Below are positions 47,369-58,371 of a stretch of DNA of 64,000 nt, piece after piece; the first letter of the stretch is position 1, and each line of letters begins with the position of its first letter. The position numbers and the translations under genes were made by a program. Origin of the DNA: Paulinella micropora (lineage: Eukaryota > Cercozoa > Imbricatea > Euglyphida); contig BJOX01000254.1 of NCBI GenBank assembly GCA_009731375.1, positions 22,151-86,150 of the forward strand, written 5' to 3'. The notes under the pieces were generated by a model that did no database searches, had not been told where the DNA came from, and saw only the letters and a list, made by a program, of their open reading frames with translations.

Positions 47369-49442
47369 TTATCCTGTCTCGGTGGTGCTGGGCTGTGGTG
47401 GGGCAGGGGTAGGTATAACCAACTTGGTGCCTATGGCTGGGGTGAGTAGTAGCATTTCCAACGCCCAGCGAGAGTGTGAGACGGGGTGGTGTCCGGGTGG
47501 GTCTGGGCCTTTGGGGTTTTGGGGTTCAGGGACTGATAAGGGGAGGAATGGATTGGCAACGACTTGAGTGCCCTTCGTAGTGTGTTGGATGTTTGCTGCA
47601 ATGCACGCGAGGCCGAGTGTGCGTTTGGTCCCGGTTAGTACTGGGCTGATGTGCTGTGCGGTACGCGGTTGGTGGACCCCTGAGGGGGGCCGGGCTGGGA
47701 GAGCTGGGACCAGATCACTGTATAGTCGCAACGCTTTGGAGGGAAGGATGTGTCCCTCGGGATCGCCGGCGTGTTGGGGTATAATGGGAGCCCGCTTATG
47801 TATGTGGTTCTCCGCCGTTATTGCCTGATTGAGGAAAGAGAAGGCATGACGGTCCCGTGCAGGGACGTTGATGGGTGCAGGGGTAGTTGGGGCCGGCAGT
47901 GCGAGACGTTTCAATTTCTTGATGCGTAGGGCAAGACGTCGGTGCCAATTTATTTGTTGGGGTTCCGTCTGGGCCTGGGCGTCGCACAGGTCAGGATGCT
48001 CTTGTTGGTGAGTCATGTCAGAGCGGGGCGGCTGTAGCTGGGTTGTAGAACTGGTTACGGGCTGGGTCGTAGGATTGGTCCCGGGGTGGAGGTTGGGCAT
48101 GCGGTTGTAAATCAACATAAGTGCTCGGGAGCCCAGGAGAGTCGATCCCTGTTTAACTGGAAGGATGGTGGCAGTGGCGTCATCCAATTTGAGCCATGAG
48201 TCGTCTGGTTGTGGGGCGAGGAAGATGAGGTGGTCAGCATTCTTGGCGTCCGCACTGCAGATTGCACCAGCTAGTCGGTATGGTCGTGATTCTGTACCTC
48301 CCACGGTGTCTTGATTAATCCATAGCGTGGGGAAAGGTGAGGTGTTTCTGATGGGGTGGTCCTACGCTGCAGGGTCGTGTCGATGTGGCTGGGGGCGGGC
48401 CAGGTCATATGGCGTTGGGACGGTTGAGGAGAGTTTGCTGACCTTCTTTACGGTGACCGCAGTGGGAGCATTTGGGGGTGGTCGGTTGGAGTCTCCATAG
48501 TTGTAGGAGTGAGGTAAGGTGTCCACGATGTGGGAGGTGTGGTGGCCAGGGATGCGGGACCTTGAGGTCTAGTAAGGGAGACTTGGTCTCTGCGATGGAT
48601 TTACGTCCACACGAGGTGCATTGGTCTGAGCATGAGGTGTGGCACATCCATTTGGCAATGGTGTCATCACCGTTTTCGTCTTTAATGGTCCGTAGTAGTT
48701 GGAATATGCCTTGGATAGAGAGGCGTGGTGGCGCGGCAGTCCGAGGACGTAGGTGATGATGGATAAGTTGCAGGGTAGTCGTACGATGAAACCACGGTAC
48801 CGTAATGGGGTTGGAGGGGGTTGTTGCAGTGAGGTCGGCCAAGATGGATCCGATAGTCTGGAGCATGCCCGCTTTTTTTGTGGTGTTGGCTTGGGAGGGT
48901 TGTCTACGGGACCATGCCGAGATACAGTCCGGTAACGCGTGGGTCGTAGCTAGGGCCTGCAGTGTAGTGATAAGGTGGCACATGTTGCCCGGGTTGTGGA
49001 TACCCCGACGGTCATCCGGTAGGGGTCTGTTTTCAGATGTGTTCTGCTGTGTCGGGTCTGCTCGGTCTGAAGCCTTCTTACCTCCCGCTGGGCGGTCGAG
49101 AGTGGGATTGCCAGATCCGGGTCGGGTGGAGGCCCTTTGGGGGCTTGTCATCCGCCTCCGTTTGGCGGGGGGGGGNNNNNNNNNNNNNNNNNNNNNNNNN
49201 NNNNNNNNNNNNNNNNNNNNNNNNNNNNNNNNNNNNNNNGGGGGGGGGGGGGGGGGGGGGGTCCGGCTTGAGGTTCGATGCGTGGGGGGTTCGTGGGTGT
49301 GTCGGCTCGCCGTGTTGTGTCGCCTTGTATCGGGTAGCAAAGAGATGTGCCGGAGAGCTGGGGATGGGTGGTGCGGGCGTGGTTGCGTGGGGTTGCGAGG
49401 TGGGGGGGCTGTCCGGTCGGTATGATCGTAGTTGCTGATCAC
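47369..49442 (-). pseudogene. Ubiquitin-specific-protease-like (C19) domain, split by a frameshift
   Basis: The frame 49442-48405 contains the Cys box GIHNPGNMCHLITTLQAL (USP consensus G.xNxGNxCyxNxxLQ, Cys near residue 155) and, downstream, CSDQCTSCGRK and PKCSHCGHRK, the paired CxxC zinc ribbon of the USP fingers. After a frameshift near 48380 the frame 48304-47369 carries YRLAGAICSADAKNADHLIF with H25, then W37 and D41 (SWLKLDDATATIL) and ALMLIYNR, matching the His box and C-terminal strands. Cys, His and Asp are all present. USPs remove ubiquitin from proteins. A poly-G gap (49176-49239) precedes the domain. The tail to 47369 is Pro-rich. It may belong to a transposon or to a decayed host gene. 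Confidence 0.6.
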
Positions 49443-50748
49443 AAAACCTCGTGACCGGCTCGTCAGGACTATGCGGGGTCGGGACCAGTGGGGTGTTCAT
49501 TGGGGACGTGTGTACGTTCTTGTTCGTTCGGTGGGACCCTGGGTCCACTTGCAGGGAAATCCTTGGCAGATTTGCCAAAGCTTCGTCGGGAACCATGTTC
49601 GAGCAGGTCTTGTGGAGGAAGGGTAGGGTCAGATTCCGAATCAGAAGTTGAATCATCTGGGTCAAACGTGTTCGGAGCGAAGGTCACCTTTGCCGACGGT
49701 CGTAGGCAGGCACTGTCGGTGGGCTGCGGGGTTTCGCGGGACGGTGCCCCGGCTGATGACGTGTCGGCAGCACCGCTCGAGTCTGGGGAATTTGGGGTTT
49801 GTGGAGAGTGACACCTTAGGTGGGGATGGCGTCTGTCGGGGAGAATGTTCGTCAGGTGGTGGATCTGGGTCTGTACATGTGGAGGTCTTACTGGATGGTT
49901 GGTGTTCCTCCTTGTCATTGGGTAAGGGCGGTTCCGGGGTGGTGCTTGATGGTTGGGTGTTGAGTGTGGGGGTAACGTTGAGCGCTGGGGTAGGTGCTTT
50001 AGCTGTAGGCATAAGCTTGGTGGCGCGATTCATGTTATATCGTAGGCGCTTTTTCTGACGCCTGGTAAGTGAGGGAGTTCCCGGTGCTGGTGTTATGGAC
50101 GAGTTAGTCGGGGGAAGAGTGGTAGCCAGGTGAGGATGGAGCAGTATGTTTTGGTTGAGCGATAACCACACGCGTTTCGCAGCTGTCTGTATCAAAAGAG
50201 GGGGGGTCATATGATAAAGAGGGGTTGAGGGTTGGGGTATCTAGATTGTAGCGACGGCGTCCCAGTCTGAATCGCTGGCCCAGGGGTCAGGAGGCTTAAG
50301 TACATTCCTCGTGGTAGGAGTACGCAGTCTTGCTGCTTGGAGTTGGATTTAGTGGATCTGAGAGGTGGTGAGCATGACAAAGGAGGCAGGGATTTGGGGG
50401 GGGTGTAAAATCCCGAAGCAGGGAAAGTAGGCTAATGGCAACTTGGGGCGGAAAGTCTGGTTGCCAGCGGGGGCAGGTAGGACAGGGAGTGTAGGGGGTG
50501 GGAAGGCCAGGGGGTTTGTCCCAGGTGGAGTCAGGTGTAGGGATCCGGACTGTGTAAGGCCGATGTGGACTGGAGGTGGTGTAGGTGGGGTTGTGAGAGA
50601 GATGGGCCGGGGCGGGGTAGGTGTTGGGATTGTAGGCGAGGTCGACGGTGACTTGGGTGTCGATATCATCAGGGCTGGCTGGGGCGTTTGTAGCGTGGAG
50701 AGGGGAGTAGGTGAATTCGCTGGGGACGGCACGTAGGGGGCCGGTGGG
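49443..50748 (-). pseudogene. Pro/Ser/Thr-rich linker of the USP-like gene
   Basis: Successive minus frames in changing phase (50732-50349, 50210-49662, 49918-49469) are rich in P, S and T. They include RRQKKRLRYNMNRATKLMP, KVSLSTNPKFPRLE and KVTFAPNTFDPDDSTSDSES. The GC-skewed codon use matches the USP part, so they were probably one disordered linker before several frameshifts. Confidence 0.45.
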
Positions 50749-51378
50749 ACACTAAGTTTGTTGTCTCGGGAGAGAATAGTGTGAAAATGGGTGGGCGACT
50801 CGATGAAGTTGAGTATACACCGTCGGCGTTCTACAGGAAAAAGATCCGACCACTGTGGGAGAGCTATTTCGGTGTATCCCGGGCGTTTGGGTCGTGGGAT
50901 GATCCAGAGGGGGAAATCCCCCAGGGATGTGGCCCAATCCTTGAATATGTGGTCAATAGCCCCGTACTAGGTCTTGTAGTCCACTGGAACCTCCGATCTT
51001 ATTGCCAGGAAGAGGGGTTTGACTCTTGAGGTTGGAGTGGAGGTGGGGGGGGGACATTTCCGCGAGAGATGCCTGGCATGATTCTGGGCAGGGATGTAGA
51101 TAGGAGGAGGATCCAGCTGGTAGGGTCCCACGGGGTAAGGATGCACAGGGGGGTTAATACGTGCTGGTATGGGAAGCTTTTGCAGTGGCTGTGTTATAAC
51201 GCACGAAGTAATGTTCTCGGTTGGTCGGAGGCGAGAATAGGATTGATGAGGAGGCAGTGGCTCTTTTCGGCGTGTGGGTATTGTTCTCGTATAAAAGTGA
51301 GGATCCCTTGGTCCAGGGGTAGGGGTTTCTCTGATCCGCGTGAGGTGACGGGGGCCTCACTCGTAGTGTGGGACTCAT
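50749..51378 (-). pseudogene. N-terminal region of the USP-like gene
   Basis: A phase continuous with the linker (through PAPYVPSPANSPTP) reads backwards to DHIFKDWATSLGDFPLWIIP, YTEIALPQWSDLFPVERRRC and ILNFIESPTHFHTILSRDNK. It is interrupted once by TAG at about 50967 (VPVDYKT*YGAIDH) and continues to KPLFLAIRSEV. Further up, LDQGILTFIREQYPHAEKSH and CLLINPILASDQPRTLLRAL occur in another phase. Balanced composition indicates a folded domain, which I cannot name. It ends towards the gap 51415-51674. Confidence 0.45.
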
Positions 51379-51705
51379 CGGTGGCGGCTGGGGCGGGGGA
51401 GGTGGAGTTAGTTGNNNNNNNNNNNNNNNNNNNNNNNNNNNNNNNNNNNNNNNNNNNNNNNNNNNNNNNNNNNNNNNNNNNNNNNNNNNNNNNNNNNNNN
51501 NNNNNNNNNNNNNNNNNNNNNNNNNNNNNNNNNNNNNNNNNNNNNNNNNNNNNNNNNNNNNNNNNNNNNNNNNNNNNNNNNNNNNNNNNNNNNNNNNNNN
51601 NNNNNNNNNNNNNNNNNNNNNNNNNNNNNNNNNNNNNNNNNNNNNNNNNNNNNNNNNNNNNNNNNNNNNNNNNNTGGATCGAGAGGGGGGGGTGCTGCCG
51701 GTGTT

Positions 51706-52389
51706 TTATCTTCGGTTGCGTGGCTCCGAGGTTGTGAGGTATCTCTCGTAGGGTGACGCCGCAGTGCCGCAGCTGGAGGCAGTAACAACAACAACAACAA
51801 CATCATCATCATCATCAACAACAACATTTTTATCCAACCACGCCCGATTGGACGTTGTGAAATCCGCGCCCGCGATATTAATGTTAGCCAACGTATCATT
51901 GGCCACATCGCATGCAATCTCCAGATCCACACAGTAGACCTGAGTAATGCACAACGCATGCTCCGGCATCTCAATAGCCTCCAGGCGCTCCTTCAAGTCA
52001 GATAAAAGAACAAAACTGTTATTCAAATCTTTCTGATCCGACAGCCCGCTCCTGATGAACCCCTCACCAAAAGCAGTAGCTTTCATCCCCCCGGTATTTA
52101 TACCTGTCGCCGTTTTACCTCCGGGCTTAACCTTCTTCACCCGTACCTGCACCGGCTTAGCCTCCCAATCGGGCTCCGGGATGATAGAAACATTCTTTTT
52201 AAACCTCACCGTCGGGACCGGTAAAATTTTCAGAGTAGGATCCGACTTTCTCGGTGCGATAGTAACAACTTTTTTATTTATAAATTCAACTTGTCTGGCC
52301 TTCTCGGGCACCCATTTCCCTTTGTTGTCACCCCGCCTAGCCCGTTCAATCGTTACCTGCATCACAGAACCATCCATTCCATGAGTCAA
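51706..52389 (-). CDS. Retropepsin-like domain of a gag-like element, active-site D replaced by N
   Basis: Frame of 227 codons overlapping the end of the upstream frame. Residues about 90-110 read GKTATGINTGGMKATAFGEG, resembling the retropepsin box (hydrophobic-D-T-G-A/S) with N for D. About 70 residues on, NINIAGADFTTSNRAWLDK resembles the C-terminal 'IIGxDFL..N.A.LD' strand of Ty3/gypsy-type proteases. It ends in a (CATCAT)n/(CAACAA)n-derived repeat. If the reading is right the enzyme is dead. No RT follows; the neighbouring sequence is a gap and the USP-like gene. Confidence 0.4.
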   Translation of the reverse strand: MTHGMDGSVMQVTIERARRGDNKGKWVPEKARQVEFINKKVVTIAPRKSDPTLKILPVPTVRFKKNVSIIPEPDWEAKPVQVRVKKVKPGGKTATGINTGGMKATAFGEGFIRSGLSDQKDLNNSFVLLSDLKERLEAIEMPEHALCITQVYCVDLEIACDVANDTLANINIAGADFTTSNRAWLDKNVVVDDDDDVVVVVVTASSCGTAASPYERYLTTSEPRNRR

Positions 52390-53213
52390 TTGCTGACTTC
52401 TGTGAAAAAGGTTACCTGTGGGTTTCGCCTCGCTTCCCGCCTTTCAGGCTTCTTCTCCAAAGTCGTCGGGGGTGAAGTGCTGCTCATCTGAGGCACAACA
52501 CCATCCTCATGAGTACTCACGGACGAATCCGTCCCCCCCCCCCCCCCCCCCTTNNNNNNNNNNATCTCGGAGATTTCCACTCCTCCTTCCTCCACTTCCT
52601 CCTTGGAAGCCGCCGCCACTTTTTCCTTCTTGTGCGGCCGGGTGGTTCCCCCCTTCCTAAAGCGTTTTTTGCCCTTGAAGCCGCCTTTTCCTCCACGGCC
52701 TCCACGTCCTCCGCGGCCACCGACCCCAGCGTCCCGCAAGGACTTAGTTGCGCCATCGAACGTCACTGGCCAGCGTTCTCTGACTAGATGCCGGACCTGC
52801 TGATCCTTGATCGTCAGCTGGTCCTTGTTACGGATGGCACTTATCGCCTCCCATAACGAGGAGCCGTCGTTTTCCCCCCTCAACGACGCCTCCATGGCTC
52901 TCCAGTCCTTGTCTTTGTTAGAGTGAAGGCCTGGGCATTGATAGCCCTTGAAGTAATAGTCCCAGCAAAGCCGACGCCCCTTTGTCTGGGAGGGAGTGGT
53001 AGCCTTCCCCGGCTTAATGCCAGGAGGGGGAGGAATACGCTCATCGCTTTCATCCTCCTCCTCCTCCACTTCCTCCACCTCCCGTTTGCTCTGCTTACCG
53101 TAACCCCCCTTTTTTACCGATGGGATACGGCGTTTTGGAACTACTCCCGTCTGGATGGCAAGCACCTTCCCGGTTTGCTTGCTGCCCATCTGGCCTCTAG
53201 CCATCGCCGCCAA
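52386..53213 (-). CDS. Gag-like basic, Gly-rich protein segment with a Cys/His cluster
   Basis: 275 codons including an acidic run (EEVEEEEDESDE), a Cys/His cluster RRLCWDYYFKGYQCPGLHSN, WEAISAIRNKDQLTIKDQQV, and an RGG-type basic stretch (GGRGGRGGRGGKGGFKGKKR). Such features suit RNA binding by a Gag C-terminus. A 10-N gap next to poly-C (52554-52563) interrupts it. It overlaps the next frame by a few bases in a different phase, as gag and protease often do. Confidence 0.45.
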   Translation of the reverse strand: MAAMARGQMGSKQTGKVLAIQTGVVPKRRIPSVKKGGYGKQSKREVEEVEEEEDESDERIPPPPGIKPGKATTPSQTKGRRLCWDYYFKGYQCPGLHSNKDKDWRAMEASLRGENDGSSLWEAISAIRNKDQLTIKDQQVRHLVRERWPVTFDGATKSLRDAGVGGRGGRGGRGGKGGFKGKKRFRKGGTTRPHKKEKVAAASKEEVEEGGVEISEXXXXKGGGGGGTDSSVSTHEDGVVPQMSSTSPPTTLEKKPERREARRNPQVTFFTEVSN

Positions 53214-53219
53214 AGCCTT

Positions 53220-53614
53220 ATTGAGTCAGCAGAGGTGACTAGCGTATCCTCCCATGTCCTCTCGGCAGTCAGAAAGTCCTTCCACATATCCCTTCCGGAC
53301 TTGTAACTGTCAGGGAACTCGTTCCATGCTTTTGACTGATCCGTCGTAAAGTCGACATTATCAGGGATCATTGTCCTCCACTTGTTACCTGGCCAACCAG
53401 CAATAATGGCCCGGCAAACGCATGGGTCGTGCTGATAAATCCTCGCCAGCACATGACGGGTGAACCGTTTAAGGCTCATGAAGAACGCGTTCTCCTTCTT
53501 CCTCACTGCTCTCTCTTTGTATTGGTGTGTCATCTGTTTGCGTGACATGTGTGGGTGATGCTGTGTGAGGTGTTTGTATGGTGGAGGTGTGTTTTTGCGG
53601 TGATGTCTCTGCAC
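53220..53614 (-). CDS. Gag-like segment (frame or exon)
   Basis: The frame encodes FMSLKRFTRHVLARIYQHDP, VCRAIIAGWPGNKWRTMIPD and SGRDMWKDFLTAERTWEDTL up to about 53230. There the phase passes to the following frame (LAAMARGQMGSKQ), by frameshift or a short intron. Its N-terminal 30 residues are probably intronic. Unknown fold. Confidence 0.45.
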
Positions 53615-53786
53615 GCCTGCTGCCCCTCACTTCCCTTTTCACTCCTTTTTGCTCACTCACTTCCTCCCTCTCTTCAGCCTGTCCAGTTCGTCCCGAAATT
53701 CTCCCCAGACCCTCACCGGCCTTTTGCTAGTCACCGCCAACGCATTCCCAACAACAGTAGAAATGTGTCCGGTTAGCATGACTTCA

Positions 53787-54981
53787 CTAGTCAAGTCGAC
53801 AGGCCTGTCTCCCAATAATTGAATGACTCCCATGAGTCACGAGCAAACTAATGAGCGCATGCATCATAGCATGAGTCTTCGACAACTTGATACTTCCCGT
53901 GTCTCCATAGAAATCACGGTCCTGTATCTCCTTCTGCATCCCCTTTTGGATACTGTCAATCGTCAAAGCCTCCATAAGGTCCGTCTCAGTACAACGCCGG
54001 AGGATATTGACCAAAGTCATAGGCGATTCAAAATTGTTTTCCTCCAACATCTTACAGAGAACATTTATCCCTTTTCGCAACCATGGGGAGTTCATGTACG
54101 ACAAACAGTTCACCTGTCGGGTAAACCAAATTGTCGGCTTTGTTTCCCCTTTTGTTCCTGGTGCGAATGCAAGAGCGTCAAACTTTTCGAGGAAAGCAAC
54201 CATTCTCTTCCTCTCCTGTTGGTAACGCTGTTGCGGGTCCGTGGTATCATCCTTGTCCCTTTTCTTAACTACCGAAAATCTCTCTTCCCACGCTGCATAT
54301 TTTTCAATGCATACCTCCACGGCCTTTACGACCTCCAGTAAGTATAACAGAAATCGGTAGAGGCTCACATGAGCCTGTTCCCTTGCCATAGCCACCAGAT
54401 TAGGATCTGCCACTGTGGCTGCAGCGTTGGTAACCTTGATCTGAGCGAGTGCCGCCGCTTCAGCTTCCTTGTTCAGCTGTTCCAAGTATCTGACTACATA
54501 GCTAGACAAAGCATCCTCCTTTTTGACCGTCGCCAGTCTAGCCATGAAGCCATCCACATGGACCAAGTCCAACATATCAGGTGTGTTTTTCCACCCACAC
54601 CTTTGTGTCCTTCATCCATTTTCCCTCCTTCAACTTCTCTTCAGCAGAATTCCAAATCTACACCGCCTTAGAGAATGCATCAGAGACTACAGGCCAGACC
54701 TCGTATCTGAAGAAGTTTCCTGCTTTAGTTAGGTCGAAGATTTTAGCTTTAGCAGCATCATTCCTCACACCCAAATAAAAGTCTTCAGACCAGTTGTCCT
54801 TCATAGTCACTTCCCACCCCGTCATGAGAAACGTGACATCGAACTGTTCCGAAGGAATAGGAGTCGGGAAATACTCCTCATCCCCGTTCTCAAACCTTGG
54901 ATGACTCACCATTTGCAGTTCACAGAGGTGCAAGGACAAGAACATCCTTGCCATCATCCTCCTTACCTGCAAAGGTACCAA
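53787..54981 (-). CDS. Gag-like helical protein, N-terminal half
   Basis: 54981-54658 encodes MMARMFLSLHLCELQMVSHP, YFPTPIPSEQFDVTFLMTGW and AAKAKIFDLTKAGNFFRYEV. The phase continues through NSAEEKLKEGKWMKDTKVWV to an A5 run near 54585. There one extra base shifts it to the frame 54575-53787 (DLVHVDGFMARLATVKKEDA, LEVVKAVEVCIEKYAAWEER, VEVCIEKYAAWEERFSVVKK, LRKGINVLCKMLEENNFESP). It is mostly helical and charged, compatible with a capsid, but similarity to known Gag was not recognised. Confidence 0.45.
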
Positions 54982-55290
54982 AGTTTTCAGTTTAGATTCG
55001 GTCGGTGTGTAGCCTGTCTGAGCAAACGTGGGTAAATCATACTTGCCTCCATTTTCACCACATCGAACACCTCCTGATCACGATGTCTATTTTGAACTTA
55101 CTTGCCAGAGGGACAAAATGTGCCAAAAAATCGTACTGTTCACTGGGATCCTCAGACTATATATTCCGATGCTATATATAGTAGAAAATCCCCCACAACT
55201 GTCGATTGCAACAGGAGAACACACGGATCCTTGCAGGGATCGTATGTCGTCGTCGCAGACATGTTGTCCACCTAGATGTCAAGGTCCAAG
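54982..55290 (-). CDS. Possible 5' exons of the gag-like gene
   Basis: Upstream of 54981 two introns can be proposed. One is GC-AG (GAG|GCAAGT ... CCTTTGCAG, about 54976-55050). The other is GT-AG (CAA|GTAAGT ... GTGATCAG). Joined in phase they give EVFDVVKME next to VRRMMARM, and before that SIGIYSLRIPVNSTIFWHIL, open back to a TGA at about 55285. The first Met is not evident. Tentative. Confidence 0.25.
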
Positions 55291-55400
55291 TTTCGAGATC
55301 AGGGTCCCACCCTGTTGATCTTCAAAACACCCCTCTCCACCTGTCACGTAGTTTCCCTTTTCCTGAACGACTGTAAGCACTACCTCACGACCAGCACAGA

Positions 55401-55745
55401 GTGCTGATCGTCGAGAAGCTACTCAAGTTAACACACCTTACCCAGACACAGTCAACAACAGTGACCGATCTGGTTCCCAGAGAGTGCATCGTTCCAACTC
55501 CAAATCCTTGTGAGTTCGTTAAAAGGCAAAGGGACTCCAAACGTATTAAAACCGGAGGTCTAACCCTTACGAGCTCAAAGGAAAAAGGTAACTTAATAAA
55601 AAGATTGAACACAACTGGTTCAGTACTAACCTCCACTTCTAAAGTAGAAAAGGAAGTCAGGAATGAACCCAAACAACAAGCCAAAGGGAAACTTGTGAGC
55701 AGCGTTAAAAACGGAGTGTCCCTATCATCGGACCGGGTCATCTGA
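55401..55745 (+). CDS. Small basic ORF of unknown function
   Basis: 114 codons with balanced composition: TDLVPRECIVPTPNPCEFVK, TGGLTLTSSKEKGNLIKRLN, STSKVEKEVRNEPKQQAKGK. It ends TGA 55743-55745. The opposite strand is also open, so coding status is uncertain. Confidence 0.25.
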   Translation: MLIVEKLLKLTHLTQTQSTTVTDLVPRECIVPTPNPCEFVKRQRDSKRIKTGGLTLTSSKEKGNLIKRLNTTGSVLTSTSKVEKEVRNEPKQQAKGKLVSSVKNGVSLSSDRVI

Positions 55746-56243
55746 CACGATGCGTTACGTTCGTAACCTGCACAAATGCCAAAACATACCATAAACGACA
55801 ACACATAAGTGCAATTTCCCTTATTTAGCCATAAATTCCCAGTCACGGGGAAAACGACTAAATTTCACGGAATTTCCATGAAAATAATCCATAACTTTAA
55901 ACGGTTACTACAATCGCAATAAAAGGATCGGGTCAACGCTATAGTAATATGGGAGATTAATCCATTAGGATGGCCGCTGCAACTTGGTGTGACATACATC
56001 CTGATAACCTCCCACTCCGGTAAACGGTTAAGTGTAAAATATAGGATTTAAGACCGTATGGGGTTTAAGCTTCCCAGCTTCCCTTCCATATCCCTTTATC
56101 CTAATACAACATTAAAAGCGGAAATATTGTTCCAAACCGGAAATGTAATAAGAATTCATCTTATAAAACATTTAATAACAAGGAATCACTTCCACGAGTG
56201 AATTTTCGTAAAAACCAATAGCGTAAAAACGATGTAGTATACC
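55746..56243. other. AT-rich stretch without recognised features
   Basis: No supported gene or repeat. Confidence 0.5.
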
Positions 56244-56510
56244 GTGGGTGTTACAGCAGAGGAGGAGATGAGGCTTTTCAAAGAGGAATGGCTGAAGGGG
56301 GAGGATGAAAAGATGGCGGCGATGCTAGGCGTTATGTTTATCCCTATCCCAGAGGAGGTGGAGGTGGAGTTGGGTAGGTTTGTTGCCACCATCTGGAAGG
56401 AGTGGGAGGAGCTGGAGGCGCAGATCACGGAGGCTGAGGCGGCGGAGGAGGAGGAGGTGATCGACCTCACTGTCGTTCAGGAGGTGGGTAGCGAGGAGGG
56501 GGAGGCCTAG
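56244..56510 (+). CDS. Short acidic ORF with a SUMO-interaction-like motif
   Basis: A frame after a possible acceptor (GTGTTACAGCAG) encodes EEMRLFKEEWLKGEDEKMAA, LGRFVATIWKEWEELEAQ and EEEEVIDLTVVQEVGSEEGE. V-I-D-L-T next to acidic residues is the form of a SUMO-interacting motif. The first ATG in phase is 56269. It is short and GAG-rich, so it could be chance. Confidence 0.25.
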   Translation: MGVTAEEEMRLFKEEWLKGEDEKMAAMLGVMFIPIPEEVEVELGRFVATIWKEWEELEAQITEAEAAEEEEVIDLTVVQEVGSEEGEA

Positions 56511-56544
56511 TCAGGTAGAATGTCTGGCTAGATCTGTTGTAGGT

Positions 56545-57060
56545 GGAGTATCAGACTGAGCACCTTAACGACCGGCCAAAACCTATACAGTTGATAAGAC
56601 ACTCTTTTTGACCGGTTCATTTAGATTCTCCTCTGCCACGACGTTTCGACTTCACTAACTAGTTTTCGATTTCGTTCAGAAATGATTTCAAACGATCAGT
56701 TCAAAGTTCTTTTTAGCTCTTGCCATTTTTCCTGTTTGTATTACCTTTTTCCCGAATTCCCCGTGAAAATGCTTTTACGGTAAATTTGTGAACAAGAACG
56801 GAAAAACACAATATCTAACTTGTCTTCCGTTGCCAGTCATTTTCGCCTTGAGGCTTCCCAAATCAATTTGGGTTTCAAGTCCAGCAACCCAACAACTATC
56901 CATTTATGACTGTTTACTTGAAGACTCACGACACTATCCGTTTAAGAATTGGAGACCTCACAATCTACGTTCGACCCTTGACCGTAAGTTGCATCCAAAC
57001 CTGCCAAGAGTTCAAAATTACGTAAATAAACGAAGTGACCTCTCTACTATTTACTGGTAT
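56545..57060 (-). repeat. Dispersed repeat, inverted copy of 25970-26216
   Basis: 56545-56775 (GTATCAGACTGAGCACCTTA ... CCCGAATTCCCCGTGAAAA) is the reverse complement of the 26-kb copy with scattered changes. Beyond 56800 the similarity fades. No gene up to 57500. Confidence 0.7.
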
Positions 57061-57503
57061 TTCACCTGCTCACATTGAGTCGGGACTCAGAGCAGCCATA
57101 GTGTTCTATTAAGAGTTCGTTGTATCTGCCCACTTGAAGAGTTGTATACAAACTCACAATTCAAATTTTTTTCCATTCAAGAGAAAACTACACACACAGA
57201 GTTGATGTGTTCTGTCGACAGATCGATTTGGAAAGACCCTCTCCTTCAGGAGTGGCTATACAACAACGTATTAGGACAGAGGTAACCAAAACCACATATG
57301 TCTCGACAGATTGTTCACCTGCCGGTGCATTCTTGTGGCCCTCCTCTGCCCTCATACAAACTATGCAGTCAACCAACACAGTATGTGTCTGGTTTTGTCG
57401 TTTTAGGGTCACCCCTACCTACAGAGTGGAGAACACCTACTCCACTGCACACCGACCCCTTCAGCTACTGCTCTGCGTTCTGACCTGCTCCTGGTACGCC
57501 TAT

Positions 57504-58368
57504 ATGTTGAATCAGTCACGATACGACGACCCAGTTGCGAAGTACAACGAACACAAGCGACGCTGCTTGGACCCCTACCCCATCCTGGGTTCTCGTCCGG
57601 ACACTCTACGTACCGACAAGAAATTTCAGGAGGAAATCAAAGCTGGAAAGACTACTCGCCTTCACGCAAATCTCTCCCGCACCCAGACCGTTCAATTTAT
57701 CTACGATTTATTGACCAGTTACGTGAGCGATGAACGCGATATGTTGCGAAAGAACCATAAGGACAAGGCTACATCGCTACCTCAGGTTGCCCCTCAAGCT
57801 AGCCTAGACCTTCTTCGTAACCCCGATTGGACAGACACTGAAGTCTACACCCAGTACCTGGGACCTACTGGATCTCTGGCAGTTGCAGAGAAGCTCTGGA
57901 ACCAGATTGGCAACATCATCCCTGTACAAGTCTTCCATAACTACTACCCGGTTACTGCATCCACCATTACCGGTCACTGCCCCGTCGGGTACAGCCGTTG
58001 GTGCCACATCCATTCCCCCACCGAGTCTGACTGGTCCAACCACTTTGCACCCCGCTGGAAGCTCTTCTTCGACAACGATCCACCCGATCCGCCCTTCAAC
58101 GTTTTCGACTCCCAGAACAGCTACAACGACCCCGTCAACTCCGATATTGCCTCCAGCCCCAGCAGCTGTGATTACACCGACACTTCGTCAGCCCATTCCA
58201 CCCTTCATGCCCCAGATACCCAACATGCCCTTTCCGTCCCCGGATGCTTCGTTCATACGTACTGGACGCATGGCTCGGGCTGCTACTCCTGCTCCACCCC
58301 GCCCCATGGTGCAACCTTTGTCGACCCTACTCGCTGGTAGAACAAGTGAGCCGGTAAATCGTTCATAG
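57504..58368 (+). CDS. Gag-like ORF, N-terminal part (one frameshift)
   Basis: From ATG 57504: MLNQSRYDDPVAKYNEHKRR, QTVQFIYDLLTSYVSDERDM, LAVAEKLWNQIGNIIPVQVF, WKLFFDNDPPDPP. Between about 58090 and 58160 the protein-like phase changes to a Pro-rich one (AAVITPTLRQPIPPFMPQIP), ending TAG 58366-58368. The later ORFs of this element share that second phase. Family unknown; position before a coiled coil and zinc cluster suggests Gag. Confidence 0.45.
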
Positions 58369-58371
58369 GCT

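Noticed and set aside
48805-49425. Plus-strand ORF of 206 codons opposite the USP-like gene
   Set aside because: GC-rich shadow of the minus-strand frame, which carries the recognisable motifs.
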